A DNA stretch of 64,000 nt, from positions 1,240,001 to 1,304,000 of the forward strand of contig NZ_CP151842.1 of assembly GCF_038452265.1 (NCBI RefSeq). The letters run 5' to 3'. This document shows, piece by piece, positions 27,164 to 36,075 of this stretch (positions are counted from its first letter, which is position 1; each line of letters opens with the position of its first letter). The notes under the pieces were generated by a model. The model saw only the letters and a program-made list of their open reading frames with translations. It did no database searches and was not told the DNA's origin. The DNA is from Vibrio diazotrophicus (lineage in GTDB: Bacteria > Pseudomonadota > Gammaproteobacteria > Enterobacterales > Vibrionaceae). The translations under genes were made by a program, and so were the position numbers.

Positions 27164-27188
27164 AGAACAAAGTATTTATAGAGAAACA

Positions 27189-27584
27189 CTATTGTGAAGC
27201 GCAAGTTTGCTGCGTGATGGTTTCATCCACCATCAGTTGTCCGCGAGTGTTACGCATTTTAATACGGTAACTTAAACCCACTTCGAGGTTTGCTTTGATA
27301 TTTTTGTCTGAGCAAAAGGTTTTGATGCTACTTTGCATAACCTGAGTTACAGGTTTGGCATTTTTATCATCAGCGTTATAAACCATCATCATTTCAATGG
27401 TGGTGCCTTTGGCAGTCGCACGCATGATATTGAGAGGACCGTACTCTAAAGGCAGTTCAGCGCTCAGTAGGCTGGCTCTATTATCCGCGAGTAGTTCAAG
27501 GTTTCTCTGGTTGTCTGAATTAGAGCTACAACCTGAGAGCAGAACTAAGCCGAAAGCGATAATTCCAGCGGTACTTTTTTTCAT
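27189..27584 (-). CDS. aspS: Type II secretion pilotin AspS (lipoprotein)
   Basis: Lipoprotein of 131 residues: signal peptide with lipobox LLSGC (Cys at about residue 19), then a small mixed domain with two later cysteines (TFCSD and QQTCASQ) likely forming a disulfide. The AspS pilotin of V. cholerae, which guides the secretin GspD to the outer membrane, is encoded next to metE, and size, lipobox and paired cysteines all match. It starts one base after the yciI stop, so it is translationally coupled to yciI. It is far from any gsp operon. The 20-codon longer frame would hide the signal peptide. Confidence 0.85.
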   Translation of the reverse strand: MKKSTAGIIAFGLVLLSGCSSNSDNQRNLELLADNRASLLSAELPLEYGPLNIMRATAKGTTIEMMMVYNADDKNAKPVTQVMQSSIKTFCSDKNIKANLEVGLSYRIKMRNTRGQLMVDETITQQTCASQ

Positions 27585-27585
27585 A

Positions 27586-27882
27586 CTAAAATACTTTTTT
27601 GAACGGTTTGATGATGACATTAGCATAAACACCTGCTGCCACATAGGGATCTGCGTCTGCCCATGCTTTTGCTTCTTCTAATGAGTCGAAATCAGCAATA
27701 ACGGTTGAACCAGTGAAACCTGCTTCACCTGGGCTTTCAGAATCGATGGCAGGCAGTGGACCCGCTGTCAGCAAACGGCCTTCATCTTGAAGAACTTGTA
27801 AGCGTTCTAAGTGCGCAGCACGAACACTCATGCGTTTTTCCAGAGAGTCCTCAACGTCTTGAGAAAAAATGACATACAACAT
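27586..27882 (-). CDS. yciI: YciI family protein
   Basis: Small dimeric alpha-beta-barrel (ferredoxin-like) protein of 98 residues with MLYVIFSQDVEDSLEKR at the start and ADPYVAAGVY near the end, typical of YciI. Family members have a conserved His/Asp pair; here H24 (RAAHLERL) and D80 (ADPY) are seen. Its enzymatic role is unclear. The start at ATG 27882 has AAGGAT upstream. It lies between yciA and aspS, keeping part of the enterobacterial yciI-yciA-yciB cluster. Confidence 0.9.
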   Translation of the reverse strand: MLYVIFSQDVEDSLEKRMSVRAAHLERLQVLQDEGRLLTAGPLPAIDSESPGEAGFTGSTVIADFDSLEEAKAWADADPYVAAGVYANVIIKPFKKVF

Positions 27883-27979
27883 AATCCATATCCTTATTAA
27901 TGACTGAAACTGCAAGTTACCGGCAACTAATGTACTGAAACTTGGCAATATTTAAACCTTGATGGTGATATTTCTGTGA

Positions 27980-28381
27980 TCAGTTCCCTGCGTTAATCGG
28001 GCGAGGGCGTCCGTCGGAATCAATCGCGACATAATTAAATGTGGCTTCACACACTTGGAAACGGTCTCCGATGCCGTCAACTTTAACGGGTTTCACCCAA
28101 ACTTCTAAGTTAATCGACATAGAGGTGCGGCCAATTTTAGTACACTCACCGTAACAGCAGACCACGTCACCCACTTTCACTGGCTTTTTAAACGCGATAC
28201 TGGAAACAGAGACGGTAACGATACGACCAGAAGAAATCTCTTTCGCTAATATACCGCCAGCCAAGTCCAACTGAGACATAATCCAACCACCAAAGATATC
28301 ACCATTTGCATTGGTATCTGCTGGCATAGCAACGGTTCTAAGTAATAGTTGGCCTTTAGGGGAACTGACTTCCTGACTCAT
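27980..28381 (-). CDS. yciA: Acyl-CoA thioesterase YciA
   Basis: Hot-dog fold thioesterase of 133 residues that hydrolyses a wide range of acyl-CoAs. The motif TNANGDIFGGWIMSQLDLAGG (residues about 23-43) holds the catalytic Asp in the NxxGDIFGG signature. ATG 28381 is preferred over an in-frame TTG at 28402 because the extra codons lie in the descending arm of an upstream hairpin. It is probably co-transcribed with yciB upstream by read-through, or uses its own promoter. Confidence 0.92.
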   Translation of the reverse strand: MSQEVSSPKGQLLLRTVAMPADTNANGDIFGGWIMSQLDLAGGILAKEISSGRIVTVSVSSIAFKKPVKVGDVVCCYGECTKIGRTSMSINLEVWVKPVKVDGIGDRFQVCEATFNYVAIDSDGRPRPINAGN

Positions 28382-28403
28382 TTCAAATTCCGTAGTAAAC
28401 AAA

Positions 28404-28430
28404 ACAGCGACTGTGTTACCAAGTCGCTGT
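28404..28430 (-). terminator. Strong hairpin between yciB and yciA
   Basis: ACAGCGACT / AGTCGCTGT with a nine-base loop, followed on the minus strand by TTTTG. It looks like a terminator or attenuator between yciB and yciA, ending about 20 bases before the yciA start. Confidence 0.65.
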
Positions 28431-28497
28431 CAGAAAAGAGGGCATTATAGCAGTAAATTCTGCTGCTTATTAACCCCTAAGAGTCATGTAGAACCAT

Positions 28498-29043
28498 CTA
28501 TTGGTTAGAATTTTTCTGCTCTTTAGGAAGATGTTTGTAAATATAAACGCCAGTCAGCAGGGTGTAGACAAATGTTGCGATAAGAAGACCGAACACCTTG
28601 AAATTAACCCAGACATCCAAAGGCAATTGATAAGCTATGTAGATATTAACGACTGCACAGATAGTGAAGAAGGCAACCCATGCCCAGTTTACTTTCGCCC
28701 ATACACTGTCAGGCAAAGTGATTTCCTTTCCTAACATACCTTTGATTGCTGATTTACCCATCAAATGACTGATAGTCAGGCCGAGCGCAAACACTGTGTA
28801 AACAATGGTCACTTTCCATTTAATGAAGTTGTCATCGTGAAGGAAAATCGTCATACCACCAAAGATGGCGACAACAGCAAAGGTAATAAGCTGCATTTTT
28901 TCCACTTTCTTGTACACGAAGTACGAAATAGCGACTTGAATGGCTGTTGCAGCGATCAACGCAGCAGTCGCGACATAAATATCGTATAGCTTAAAAAGCG
29001 CGAAGAAGATAATTAGAGGAATAAACTCAATCAGTTGTTTCAT
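28498..29043 (-). CDS. yciB: Inner membrane protein YciB (intracellular septation family)
   Basis: Polytopic membrane protein of 181 residues with about five helices; MKQLIEFIPLIIFFALFKLYDIY is the characteristic start of YciB/IspZ. It is known to interact with elongation and division proteins and to influence envelope integrity. A short charged tail (KHLPKEQKNSNQ) is cytoplasmic. It is first in the yciB-yciA-yciI-aspS series on the minus strand. Confidence 0.92.
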   Translation of the reverse strand: MKQLIEFIPLIIFFALFKLYDIYVATAALIAATAIQVAISYFVYKKVEKMQLITFAVVAIFGGMTIFLHDDNFIKWKVTIVYTVFALGLTISHLMGKSAIKGMLGKEITLPDSVWAKVNWAWVAFFTICAVVNIYIAYQLPLDVWVNFKVFGLLIATFVYTLLTGVYIYKHLPKEQKNSNQ

Positions 29044-29154
29044 TATGTAGGTACATCCAAACTTTTCGTTGCCGACAGTCTACTCAATTTGCTCTGTCAT
29101 CTGAATAGCCATTAGCGATTTAGTTACAAATTTGGCTATCTTGTTGCTGAAAGC

Positions 29155-29181
29155 AAAAAACCGCTCATCAGAGCGGTTTTT
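29155..29181 (-). terminator. Terminator after the symporter gene
   Basis: AAAAACCGCTC / GAGCGGTTTTT with an ATCA loop, just downstream of the symporter stop. Confidence 0.85.
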
Positions 29182-29197
29182 ACTAGAGATTCAGCCG

Positions 29198-30499
29198 TTA
29201 AGCTTGCTGATCTTGATAAACTTTTTCAGCATCAGAATCTTCAATCATAGAATCAACGATCACTGCACAAGCTGCATCACCAGTGATGTTTAGTGCAGTA
29301 CGGATCATATCGAAGACACGGTCTAGAGCGAATAGTAGTGGTAGGCCTTCAATTGGAATGCCAGCAGCAAGAAGAACCGCTACAACCAAGAATGAAGGAC
29401 CAGGTACACCAGCTTGACCTACAGCACCTAGTGTTGCAGTCACGATGATTGCAATGTAAGCACCCATTGATAGGTCAATGTGGAACAGTTGAGCAAAGAA
29501 AACTGCAACTAAACCGTAGTAGATTGCGTTACCAGACATGTTGATCGTTGCGCCTAGAGGCAAAACGAATGACGCTGTCGAGTTACGTACACCTAGGTCT
29601 TTCTCAACGGTATCCATAGTAACAGGAAGAGTTGCCATAGAAGATGCTGTTGAAAGCGCAACCGCTTGTGGCTTCTTCATTGCGCTGATGAATTTCTTAG
29701 CTGACGTTTTGCTGAAGAAATGAATCATTGCTGGGTAAACGATGAAACCAAAAATCAGGATAGCGGCTGTGTAAACAACAAACAGTTTGAATACCACCAT
29801 TAGAGCGCCAAAACCGAATGTACCCACAGCTTCGGCCATCAGACCGAATACGCCGATTGGAGCGATAACCATCACTTTGTTGATCATCCACACCATTGAA
29901 TCAACGATAGTGTTTACACCGTTGATTACTGGATCGCGTTTCTCTGGGCTTTGTTTTGAAATGGCAATACCTAAGAACAAGCAGAAAACGAGGATTTGCA
30001 GAATGTTTGCGTCGTTCAAAGATTGGAACACGTTAGTCGGAATCATACCGATAACTGTTGCCCAAAATGTAGGTAGTTCACCTTTTGATGCGTATTCTGC
30101 TGAGAACATGCCTTCAACACCAGAAACATCAATACCCATACCTGGTTGGAATACTTCACCCATAACCAGTGCAAGAACAACCGCTAGAGCAGAAGTCACT
30201 GCAAAGTAACCTAGAGTAACGAAACCAACTTTACCTGCTGAGTGGCTATTGCCTAGGCCAGCTGCACCTGAAATCAGAGCAACAGCGACCAAAGGAATAA
30301 CTAACATCTTGATTAAGTTAATAAAGATGGCACCCAATGGAGAAAACATTGTCGCATCGTGACCCATGACAGCACCGATGAGGGTACCGAGTACCATGGC
30401 AATCACAACTTGAACACCAATGTTCTGTAGTAAATTCTTTTGTTTTAACACTTCCTTAACCCCTGTGCTAATAATGTGTAAATTTCTAGACATAACCAC
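29198..30499 (-). CDS. Dicarboxylate/amino acid:cation symporter (DAACS family)
   Basis: Secondary transporter of 433 residues with the glutamate-transporter (GltPh/GltP) fold. Family motifs are present in order: hairpin 1 STASSMATLP, the TM7 segment INMSGNAIY (NMDGT region with D replaced by S), hairpin 2 GVPGPSFL, and the TM8 substrate site DRVFDMIRTALNITGDA. Substrate is likely an acidic amino acid or C4-dicarboxylate coupled to Na+ or H+, but it cannot be fixed from sequence. GTG 30499 has GAGG eight bases upstream; ATG 30493 is the alternative. It is a single-gene unit. Confidence 0.88.
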   Translation of the reverse strand: MVMSRNLHIISTGVKEVLKQKNLLQNIGVQVVIAMVLGTLIGAVMGHDATMFSPLGAIFINLIKMLVIPLVAVALISGAAGLGNSHSAGKVGFVTLGYFAVTSALAVVLALVMGEVFQPGMGIDVSGVEGMFSAEYASKGELPTFWATVIGMIPTNVFQSLNDANILQILVFCLFLGIAISKQSPEKRDPVINGVNTIVDSMVWMINKVMVIAPIGVFGLMAEAVGTFGFGALMVVFKLFVVYTAAILIFGFIVYPAMIHFFSKTSAKKFISAMKKPQAVALSTASSMATLPVTMDTVEKDLGVRNSTASFVLPLGATINMSGNAIYYGLVAVFFAQLFHIDLSMGAYIAIIVTATLGAVGQAGVPGPSFLVVAVLLAAGIPIEGLPLLFALDRVFDMIRTALNITGDAACAVIVDSMIEDSDAEKVYQDQQA

Positions 30500-30718
30500 T
30501 AACCAATCCTCGATTAATGGAAAATTATGTTGCTCGGTTTTTTACACTTATATTTCACAATTGGCAATATGCATCTGCGTCGGATTTGACGTAATCACCC
30601 ATTTTTGCTGATGAAGTGGTCATTTATTCGTCATGGAAAACGTTTGCTTTAGGTTTTGGAACAGAAATGGGTAATGGCGGAGTGAGGGATATTTTGAACG
30701 AAATAGTCGGTTAAATGT
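30500..30718. other. Intergenic region upstream of the symporter
   Basis: Holds the presumed symporter promoter on the minus strand. No RNA gene or repeat was recognised. Confidence 0.35.
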
Positions 30719-30790
30719 TAAAAAAATGATCAATTCCTAAACTGGCTAGCCTTGAATAGCTATAAAATTGCCAGTTTAAAATTGATCATT
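30719..30790 (-). terminator. trp operon terminator (long AU-rich hairpin)
   Basis: Inverted arms AATGATCAATT..TAAACTGGC (30725-30746) and their complement (30770-30790) form about 20 pairs with a small bulge and a 23-base loop. On the minus strand they end in a run of seven T. It lies about 40 bases beyond the trpA stop. Confidence 0.75.
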
Positions 30791-30798
30791 AGAAGTAG

Positions 30799-30823
30799 GT
30801 GGTAGGGTCACCAAACCCTACCT
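30799..30823 (-). other. Short GC-rich hairpin just after trpA
   Basis: GGTAGGGT / ACCCTACC inverted repeat between the trpA stop and the main terminator. No T run follows, so it may protect the 3' end or be an accessory terminator element. Confidence 0.55.
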
Positions 30824-30830
30824 ATTGTAA

Positions 30831-31637
30831 CTATTTTATGGTCGCTTGTTTCATTGGTGTTATAAAACCAGCTAATGATTTCAGCAGCGCTTCAGGGTCG
30901 TTTTGGTTTGTTTCGATAATCTTCACTACAGCAGAACCGGAGATCGCGCCAGCCGCGCCAGCTGCAATCGCTTGTTTAACCTGTTCCGGTTGGGAAATAC
31001 CAAAACCAAGAAGTGCAGGTGGTGCATCAAACTGATTTAAACGCTCTAACAGCTCATGCACTGGCATATTGGCTTTTGTTTCCGCACCAGTCACACCCGC
31101 ACGAGAAAGCAGATAAGTATAGCCTTTGCTCAATGACGCGACAGATTTCAGCGTTTCATCATTGGCCGTTGGTGGTGCAATGAAAATAGGCTTGATGCCG
31201 AACTTTTCCGCAGCCGCAACGAATTCAGCGCTTTCTGTGGTTGGTACATCGGCGACTAGCACTGAATCAACACCCGCTTCCTGACAACGTTGATAGAAGT
31301 TTTCAATACCGCGAGAGAACACCAAGTTCGCGTACATTAACAAACCGATTGGCGTGTCTGGATTCTTAACACGGATTTGCTTGATAAGGTCAAAACAGAT
31401 ATCCGGAGTAGTACCCGCCTGAAGGGCACGATTGTTTGCTCCTTGAATCGTTGGACCATCTGCCAACGGATCTGAGAACGGAAATCCTAGCTCAAGAGCA
31501 TCTGCGCCAGCATCAATTAATGTCTGCATAATTTGCAGAGAAAGCTCAGGAGAAGGGTCACCAATCGTTACAAACGGAACAAATGCGCCTTGGTTTTCCT
31601 CAGCTAAGCGCTGAAAAAGAGATTGATAACGATCCAT
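30831..31637 (-). CDS. trpA: Tryptophan synthase alpha chain TrpA
   Basis: Cleaves indole-3-glycerol phosphate to indole, which channels to TrpB. It is a 268-residue TIM barrel (E. coli 268). The catalytic acids are visible in LELGFPFSDPLADGP (E49 and D60 by family numbering). Its ATG overlaps the trpB stop by one base (TAATG), with AAGGAG inside the end of trpB, so translation is coupled. It is the last gene of the trp operon. Confidence 0.97.
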   Translation of the reverse strand: MDRYQSLFQRLAEENQGAFVPFVTIGDPSPELSLQIMQTLIDAGADALELGFPFSDPLADGPTIQGANNRALQAGTTPDICFDLIKQIRVKNPDTPIGLLMYANLVFSRGIENFYQRCQEAGVDSVLVADVPTTESAEFVAAAEKFGIKPIFIAPPTANDETLKSVASLSKGYTYLLSRAGVTGAETKANMPVHELLERLNQFDAPPALLGFGISQPEQVKQAIAAGAAGAISGSAVVKIIETNQNDPEALLKSLAGFITPMKQATIK

Positions 31638-32827
31638 TACAGCACTCCTTTATCTTGTAAAATTTTGTCCACGGTGAAGATATCTTTGTCTCCACGGCCA
31701 GACAGGTTAACCACTAATAACTGCTCTTTTTCTGGCTCAGCAAACGCCATTTTCAATGCGTGCGCTAATGCATGTGAAGATTCCAGCGCAGGAATGATGC
31801 CTTCTTTACGAGCAAGCAGTTGGAAAGCGTCCAGTGCTTCATCGTCAGTAATGCTGTCGTATTCTGCACGGCCGATTGAGTTCAGATACGCATGTTGTGG
31901 ACCCACAGAAGGGAAGTCCAGACCAGCAGAAATTGAGTAAGACTCTTCAACTTGACCGTATTCATCTTGCATCAATGGAGCTTTCATTCCTAAGTAGATG
32001 CCTGTCTTACCATGTTTTAGAGGTGCGCCGTGTTGGTCGGTATCAATACCTTTACCCGCAGGCTCTACACCGATGAGACGAACTGATTCTTCTTCGATGA
32101 AATCAGCGAACATGCCGATTGCATTAGAACCGCCGCCGACACAAGCAATCACCGCATCTGGTAAACGACCTTCACGGGCTAAAATCTGATTCTTAGTCTC
32201 TTCACCAATGATGTGCTGGAATTCACGAACAATGGTAGGGAATGGGTGAGGACCCGCTGCAGTGCCTAATAAGTAGTGGGTGTTTTCATAACTTGCAGAC
32301 CAGTCACGCATTGCTTCATTACAAGCATCTTTTAAGGTCGCTGAACCAGAGTGTACAGGGATTACTTCTGCACCCATTAAGCGCATGCGGAAAACGTTCG
32401 GGCTTTGGCGCTCAACATCTTTTGCACCCATGTATACGCGGCATTTCAAATCTAACAGTGCACAAGCCAGAGCCGTTGCTACACCATGTTGACCAGCGCC
32501 GGTTTCAGCGATGATTTCGGTTTTGCCCATACGTTTTGCTAGTAGTGCCTGACCAAGAACTTGGTTGGTTTTATGCGCGCCGCCGTGAAGCAAATCTTCA
32601 CGTTTCAGATACAGTTTAGTTTTCGTGCCTTTGGTGATGTTGCGCGTTAGAGTTAGTGCCGTAGGGCGTCCCGCGTATTCCTGCAAAAGAGTCATGAACT
32701 CCGAACGAAACTCTGGGTCTTCTTGAGCATCAATAAAAGCTTGTTCTAGCTGATCTAGAGCGGGTACTAAAATCTGAGGTACGTACTGACCACCGTACTC
32801 TCCAAAATAGGCGTTAAGTTTTGCCAT
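31637..32827 (-). CDS. trpB: Tryptophan synthase beta chain TrpB
   Basis: PLP enzyme joining indole and serine into tryptophan. It has 396 residues from ATG 32827, which has AAGGG nine bases upstream; a second ATG two codons earlier is too close to it. The PLP lysine is in GGAHKTNQ, and the GGGSNAIG phosphate-binding loop follows. The gene lies about 80 bases after trpCF and overlaps trpA by one base. Confidence 0.97.
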   Translation of the reverse strand: MAKLNAYFGEYGGQYVPQILVPALDQLEQAFIDAQEDPEFRSEFMTLLQEYAGRPTALTLTRNITKGTKTKLYLKREDLLHGGAHKTNQVLGQALLAKRMGKTEIIAETGAGQHGVATALACALLDLKCRVYMGAKDVERQSPNVFRMRLMGAEVIPVHSGSATLKDACNEAMRDWSASYENTHYLLGTAAGPHPFPTIVREFQHIIGEETKNQILAREGRLPDAVIACVGGGSNAIGMFADFIEEESVRLIGVEPAGKGIDTDQHGAPLKHGKTGIYLGMKAPLMQDEYGQVEESYSISAGLDFPSVGPQHAYLNSIGRAEYDSITDDEALDAFQLLARKEGIIPALESSHALAHALKMAFAEPEKEQLLVVNLSGRGDKDIFTVDKILQDKGVL

Positions 32828-32910
32828 GTTCATTATCCCTTAATTGCGATCCCCGTTGGTGTGTTCGGGGATACGATAATAGTCGTCGATGTGTTCGTAT
32901 TTTCTAAAAT

Positions 32911-34401
32911 TTAGTAATTTCTAATCGCACTGAAGGCTTGCTTCAATTTTGCTGCGTCTTTTTTGCCGGGTTCGGATTCAACACCTGAGTTGAGGTCTAA
33001 TCCCATACATCCTAGTGTTGTCGCATGTTGTGCATTCTCTGGAGAAAGTCCGCCAGCCAGCATGACATTGGGAACCGAAGCTTTTGCCAGTAATGACCAA
33101 TCAAATGAAGTTCCGGTGCCACCGCTTTGTGTGCCAACTTTGGCATCCAGTAAATGGCGGTCTACATGGTTTTCAATAAATGCAGGTAATTGATCGGTGA
33201 CCCCGTAGGCTTTCCAGATTTCTACCTGTTCAGGCAGAGCACTTTTCAGCTCATCGATAAATGCTTGCGATTCATCACCGTGCAATTGCACTGCGAATAA
33301 TCCGAGCTGAGCGGCGGTGTCCGCCACTTCTTTCACGGAGTGATTCTGAAATACACCCACATATTGCAAAGGTGCACCAGCCATGGTTAAACGTGCTGCT
33401 TCTGTATCAACATAGCGTTTTGATTTAGGAACAAAAATCAGACCACCAAATACCGCGCCTGCTTGGTAGGCTTTCACTGCATCATCAGGGTGAGTCAGTC
33501 CGCATACTTTGTTTTCGCCCAGAACCACTTTACGTACCGCCAATTCGAGGTTTTCCTGCGCCATTAACGCGCTGCCAATCAAAAAGCCGCTTGCGTATGG
33601 CACCAAGTCACGCACCTGCTGGTGGGTGTAAATACCAGACTCCGAGATAACCGTTGTACCTTCTGGCAGCAGCGGTGCGAGTTCTTTCGTGCGGTTAAGG
33701 TCGGTTGATAGGTCGCGTAAGTTGCGGTTGTTAATTCCGATCACTTTTGCTTCTAGCGCAACGGCTCTGTGAATTTCTTCTTCGTTGCTGGTCTCGGTCA
33801 GAATGCCCATACCGAGTTCATGAGCCACAGCAGCCAGTTCTTTATATTGCTCATCATTGAGAACAGAAAGCATCAGCAGAATTGCGTCTGCGCCGTAATG
33901 ACGAGCCAGATAAACCTGATAAGGGCTGATCATAAAGTCTTTGCACAGTATAGGCTGTGTTACCTGAGAACGAATGCGTGGCAGAAACTCAAAGTTACCC
34001 TGAAAGTATTTTTCGTCTGTCAGAACAGAAATTGCGTTCGCGTACTGGTTGTACACCGATGCGATGTAATCCAAATCAAAATGCTGACGAATCAAACCTT
34101 TTGATGGCGATGCTTTTTTGCATTCCAGAATGAAAGCGGTTTTGCCGTTGTCCGAATTTTGATGCCCTAAAGCTTGGTAGAAATCACGATCAGATGTGGT
34201 CAGAAGATTTTTAAAGCTCTCAAGCGGCTGCTCTTTCTGGCGATCTTCAACCCATACAGCTTTGTCTTTGACGATTTTGGCTAACACTTCCGCCATTTTC
34301 GTATTTTCAACGGAAATATGTTCAGAGAGTTGTTGTGGTTGTCCGCTCTCAGCTTTCTCGTTAGCAAGAAGTTCGTTACTGACGTTGGTTTCGTTAGACA
34401 T
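32911..34401 (-). CDS. trpCF: Bifunctional indole-3-glycerol phosphate synthase / phosphoribosylanthranilate isomerase TrpCF
   Basis: Fused two-barrel enzyme of 496 residues. Residues about 36-295 are the TrpC domain (ILCKDFMISPYQV, VIGINNRNL, VISESGI); residues about 297-496 are the TrpF domain (KVCGLTHPDDA, QLHGDE, LAGGL). An extra 35 acidic/polar residues precede the usual start MAEVLAKIV at M36. The operon-proximal ATG 34401 has only distant GAGG support, so M36 could be the real start. It begins seven bases after the trpD stop. Confidence 0.95.
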   Translation of the reverse strand: MSNETNVSNELLANEKAESGQPQQLSEHISVENTKMAEVLAKIVKDKAVWVEDRQKEQPLESFKNLLTTSDRDFYQALGHQNSDNGKTAFILECKKASPSKGLIRQHFDLDYIASVYNQYANAISVLTDEKYFQGNFEFLPRIRSQVTQPILCKDFMISPYQVYLARHYGADAILLMLSVLNDEQYKELAAVAHELGMGILTETSNEEEIHRAVALEAKVIGINNRNLRDLSTDLNRTKELAPLLPEGTTVISESGIYTHQQVRDLVPYASGFLIGSALMAQENLELAVRKVVLGENKVCGLTHPDDAVKAYQAGAVFGGLIFVPKSKRYVDTEAARLTMAGAPLQYVGVFQNHSVKEVADTAAQLGLFAVQLHGDESQAFIDELKSALPEQVEIWKAYGVTDQLPAFIENHVDRHLLDAKVGTQSGGTGTSFDWSLLAKASVPNVMLAGGLSPENAQHATTLGCMGLDLNSGVESEPGKKDAAKLKQAFSAIRNY

Positions 34402-34408
34402 GTCGACG

Positions 34409-35407
34409 TTAACCTCGATTCGCTAATTGTTGAACTAATTCGTAAGCTTTACCTGAGTTCATAACGTCAATGGCTTGCGCCGCGTTCGCTTTGAGGTCTT
34501 CTTTCCCAAATAGTCGTAAAAGAAGAGCAACGTTGACAGCAACAGCAGCGAGTTGTGCAGGCGTTCCCTTGCCATTGAGGATATCAGTGATGATGGCGCG
34601 GTTTTCTTCAGGCTCCCCACCTTTGATTGCGTCTAGCGGGTAAGTCTCTAATCCAAAATCTTGCGGTGTCAGAGTGTATTCAACAATCTTACCGTCTTTG
34701 ATCTCTGCAACATGGGTTTCACCATGTACAGCCACTTCATCTAATCCTGAGCCATGAACTACAGCGGCTCTTTTGAGACCCATTTGTAACATGGTTTCCG
34801 CAATAGGACGAACCAAATCTAAGCTATAAACACCCATTAATTCGATATTGGGTCTCGCAGGGTTAATCAGCGGACCTAAAATGTTGAATATGGTGCGAGT
34901 TTTCATGGTTTGACGCACAGGCATCGCATGGCGAACACCACCGTGATACTGAGGTGCAAACAAGAAAGCGACACCCAAATCGTCCAGTGCTTGACGAGTG
35001 TCTTCAGCACTCATTGCTAGGTTGATACCGAATGAATCGAGAAGATCAGAAGAACCGGATTTGCTAGAAACGCCACGGTTACCGTGTTTTGCGACTTTTA
35101 CGCCACACGCGGCTGCAACAAATGCTGAAGTGGTTGAGATATTGATGGTATTGGAACCATCGCCACCAGTACCAACAATGTCAGCGAAGTCATAATCCGG
35201 GCGCGGGAAAGGATTGGCGTTCGCCAGCAAAGCTTTAGCTGCACCCGCAATTTCATCCGGCGTTTCGCCTTTAATTTTCAAAGCTGTCAGTACCGCAGAC
35301 ATCAGAATCGGGTCCATTTCGCCACGAATTATGTGGTCGAAAAGCTCTTGGCTTTCGCTTTGGCTTAGTGACTGTTGCTCGTAAAGTTTGTTGATGATGT
35401 TTTGCAT
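34409..35407 (-). CDS. trpD: Anthranilate phosphoribosyltransferase TrpD
   Basis: Transfers phosphoribosyl from PRPP to anthranilate. The 332 residues match the unfused family. The PRPP-binding GTGGDGSNTINIST and the KHGNRGVSSKSGSSD segments are diagnostic. ATG 35407 has AAGGAA upstream. Unlike E. coli, the glutamine amidotransferase is a separate gene, with 73 bases between trpG and trpD; an open frame does bridge this gap but lacks conserved sequence. Confidence 0.96.
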   Translation of the reverse strand: MQNIINKLYEQQSLSQSESQELFDHIIRGEMDPILMSAVLTALKIKGETPDEIAGAAKALLANANPFPRPDYDFADIVGTGGDGSNTINISTTSAFVAAACGVKVAKHGNRGVSSKSGSSDLLDSFGINLAMSAEDTRQALDDLGVAFLFAPQYHGGVRHAMPVRQTMKTRTIFNILGPLINPARPNIELMGVYSLDLVRPIAETMLQMGLKRAAVVHGSGLDEVAVHGETHVAEIKDGKIVEYTLTPQDFGLETYPLDAIKGGEPEENRAIITDILNGKGTPAQLAAVAVNVALLLRLFGKEDLKANAAQAIDVMNSGKAYELVQQLANRG

Positions 35408-35480
35408 GTTTCTATTCCTTATCCTTTTCGCCACTGTCTTGTTGGGCTCTAATCTTTTTCGTTGAATGCGCTTGTGATAG

Positions 35481-36059
35481 TTAACTGAGCGCCCAATCAA
35501 TCGCGTTTTCTAACAGTGTTGCTCCCTGCGTAGTCATGATGGATTCTGGGTGAAACTGGAATCCACACACCTTATCTTGTTCATGCACAACCGACATGAC
35601 TAATCCATCAACCTCTGCTGTTACGGTTAACTCTTCACTCACATGAGTCGCGACCAGTGAGTGATAACGAGCAATTGCCAGTGGCGACGGTAGCCCTTGG
35701 TAAAGCGCGTGGTTTTGATGTTCCATCATGGATACTTTGCCGTGAACGATTTCACCAGCGCCGGCAACCGTACCGCCATAAGCTTCAACAATCGCCTGAT
35801 GACCAAGGCAGATACCAATCATTGGCACTTTACCTTTCAGACGTTTTAGAATTTCTGGCATGATGCCGGCTTCAGAAGGCGCGCCCGGACCTGGCGATAA
35901 AACGATAACTGGCTGCTCTAAGGCTTCCACTGCATTTTGAATGGTGTCTGCCGCAATATGGTTACGGTAAATCGTGACCTGATGACCCAATGAACGGAAC
36001 TGATCAACCAAGTTGTAGGTGAATGAATCAAAGTTGTCGATGAATACGATATTCGCCAT
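35481..36059 (-). CDS. trpG: Anthranilate synthase component II TrpG
   Basis: Class I glutamine amidotransferase giving ammonia to TrpE. It has 192 residues. The oxyanion motif SPGPGAPSEAG, nucleophile Cys in GICLGHQAI, and the catalytic His/Glu in FQFHPES are all present. It follows trpE by about 16 bases. It is not fused to trpD. Confidence 0.97.
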   Translation of the reverse strand: MANIVFIDNFDSFTYNLVDQFRSLGHQVTIYRNHIAADTIQNAVEALEQPVIVLSPGPGAPSEAGIMPEILKRLKGKVPMIGICLGHQAIVEAYGGTVAGAGEIVHGKVSMMEHQNHALYQGLPSPLAIARYHSLVATHVSEELTVTAEVDGLVMSVVHEQDKVCGFQFHPESIMTTQGATLLENAIDWALS

Positions 36060-36075
36060 GAGTTATTCCTCCTAC

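Noticed and set aside
29787..30209. 140-codon plus-strand frame inside the symporter gene
   Set aside because: It mirrors the strongly conserved symporter reading frame; low-complexity Thr/Ile/Pro content is an antisense artefact.
35408..35500. N-terminal extension of trpD overlapping trpG, which would suggest a near-fusion
   Set aside because: The extension is basic and unlike TrpD; AAGGAA precedes ATG 35407, which gives the standard N-terminus.
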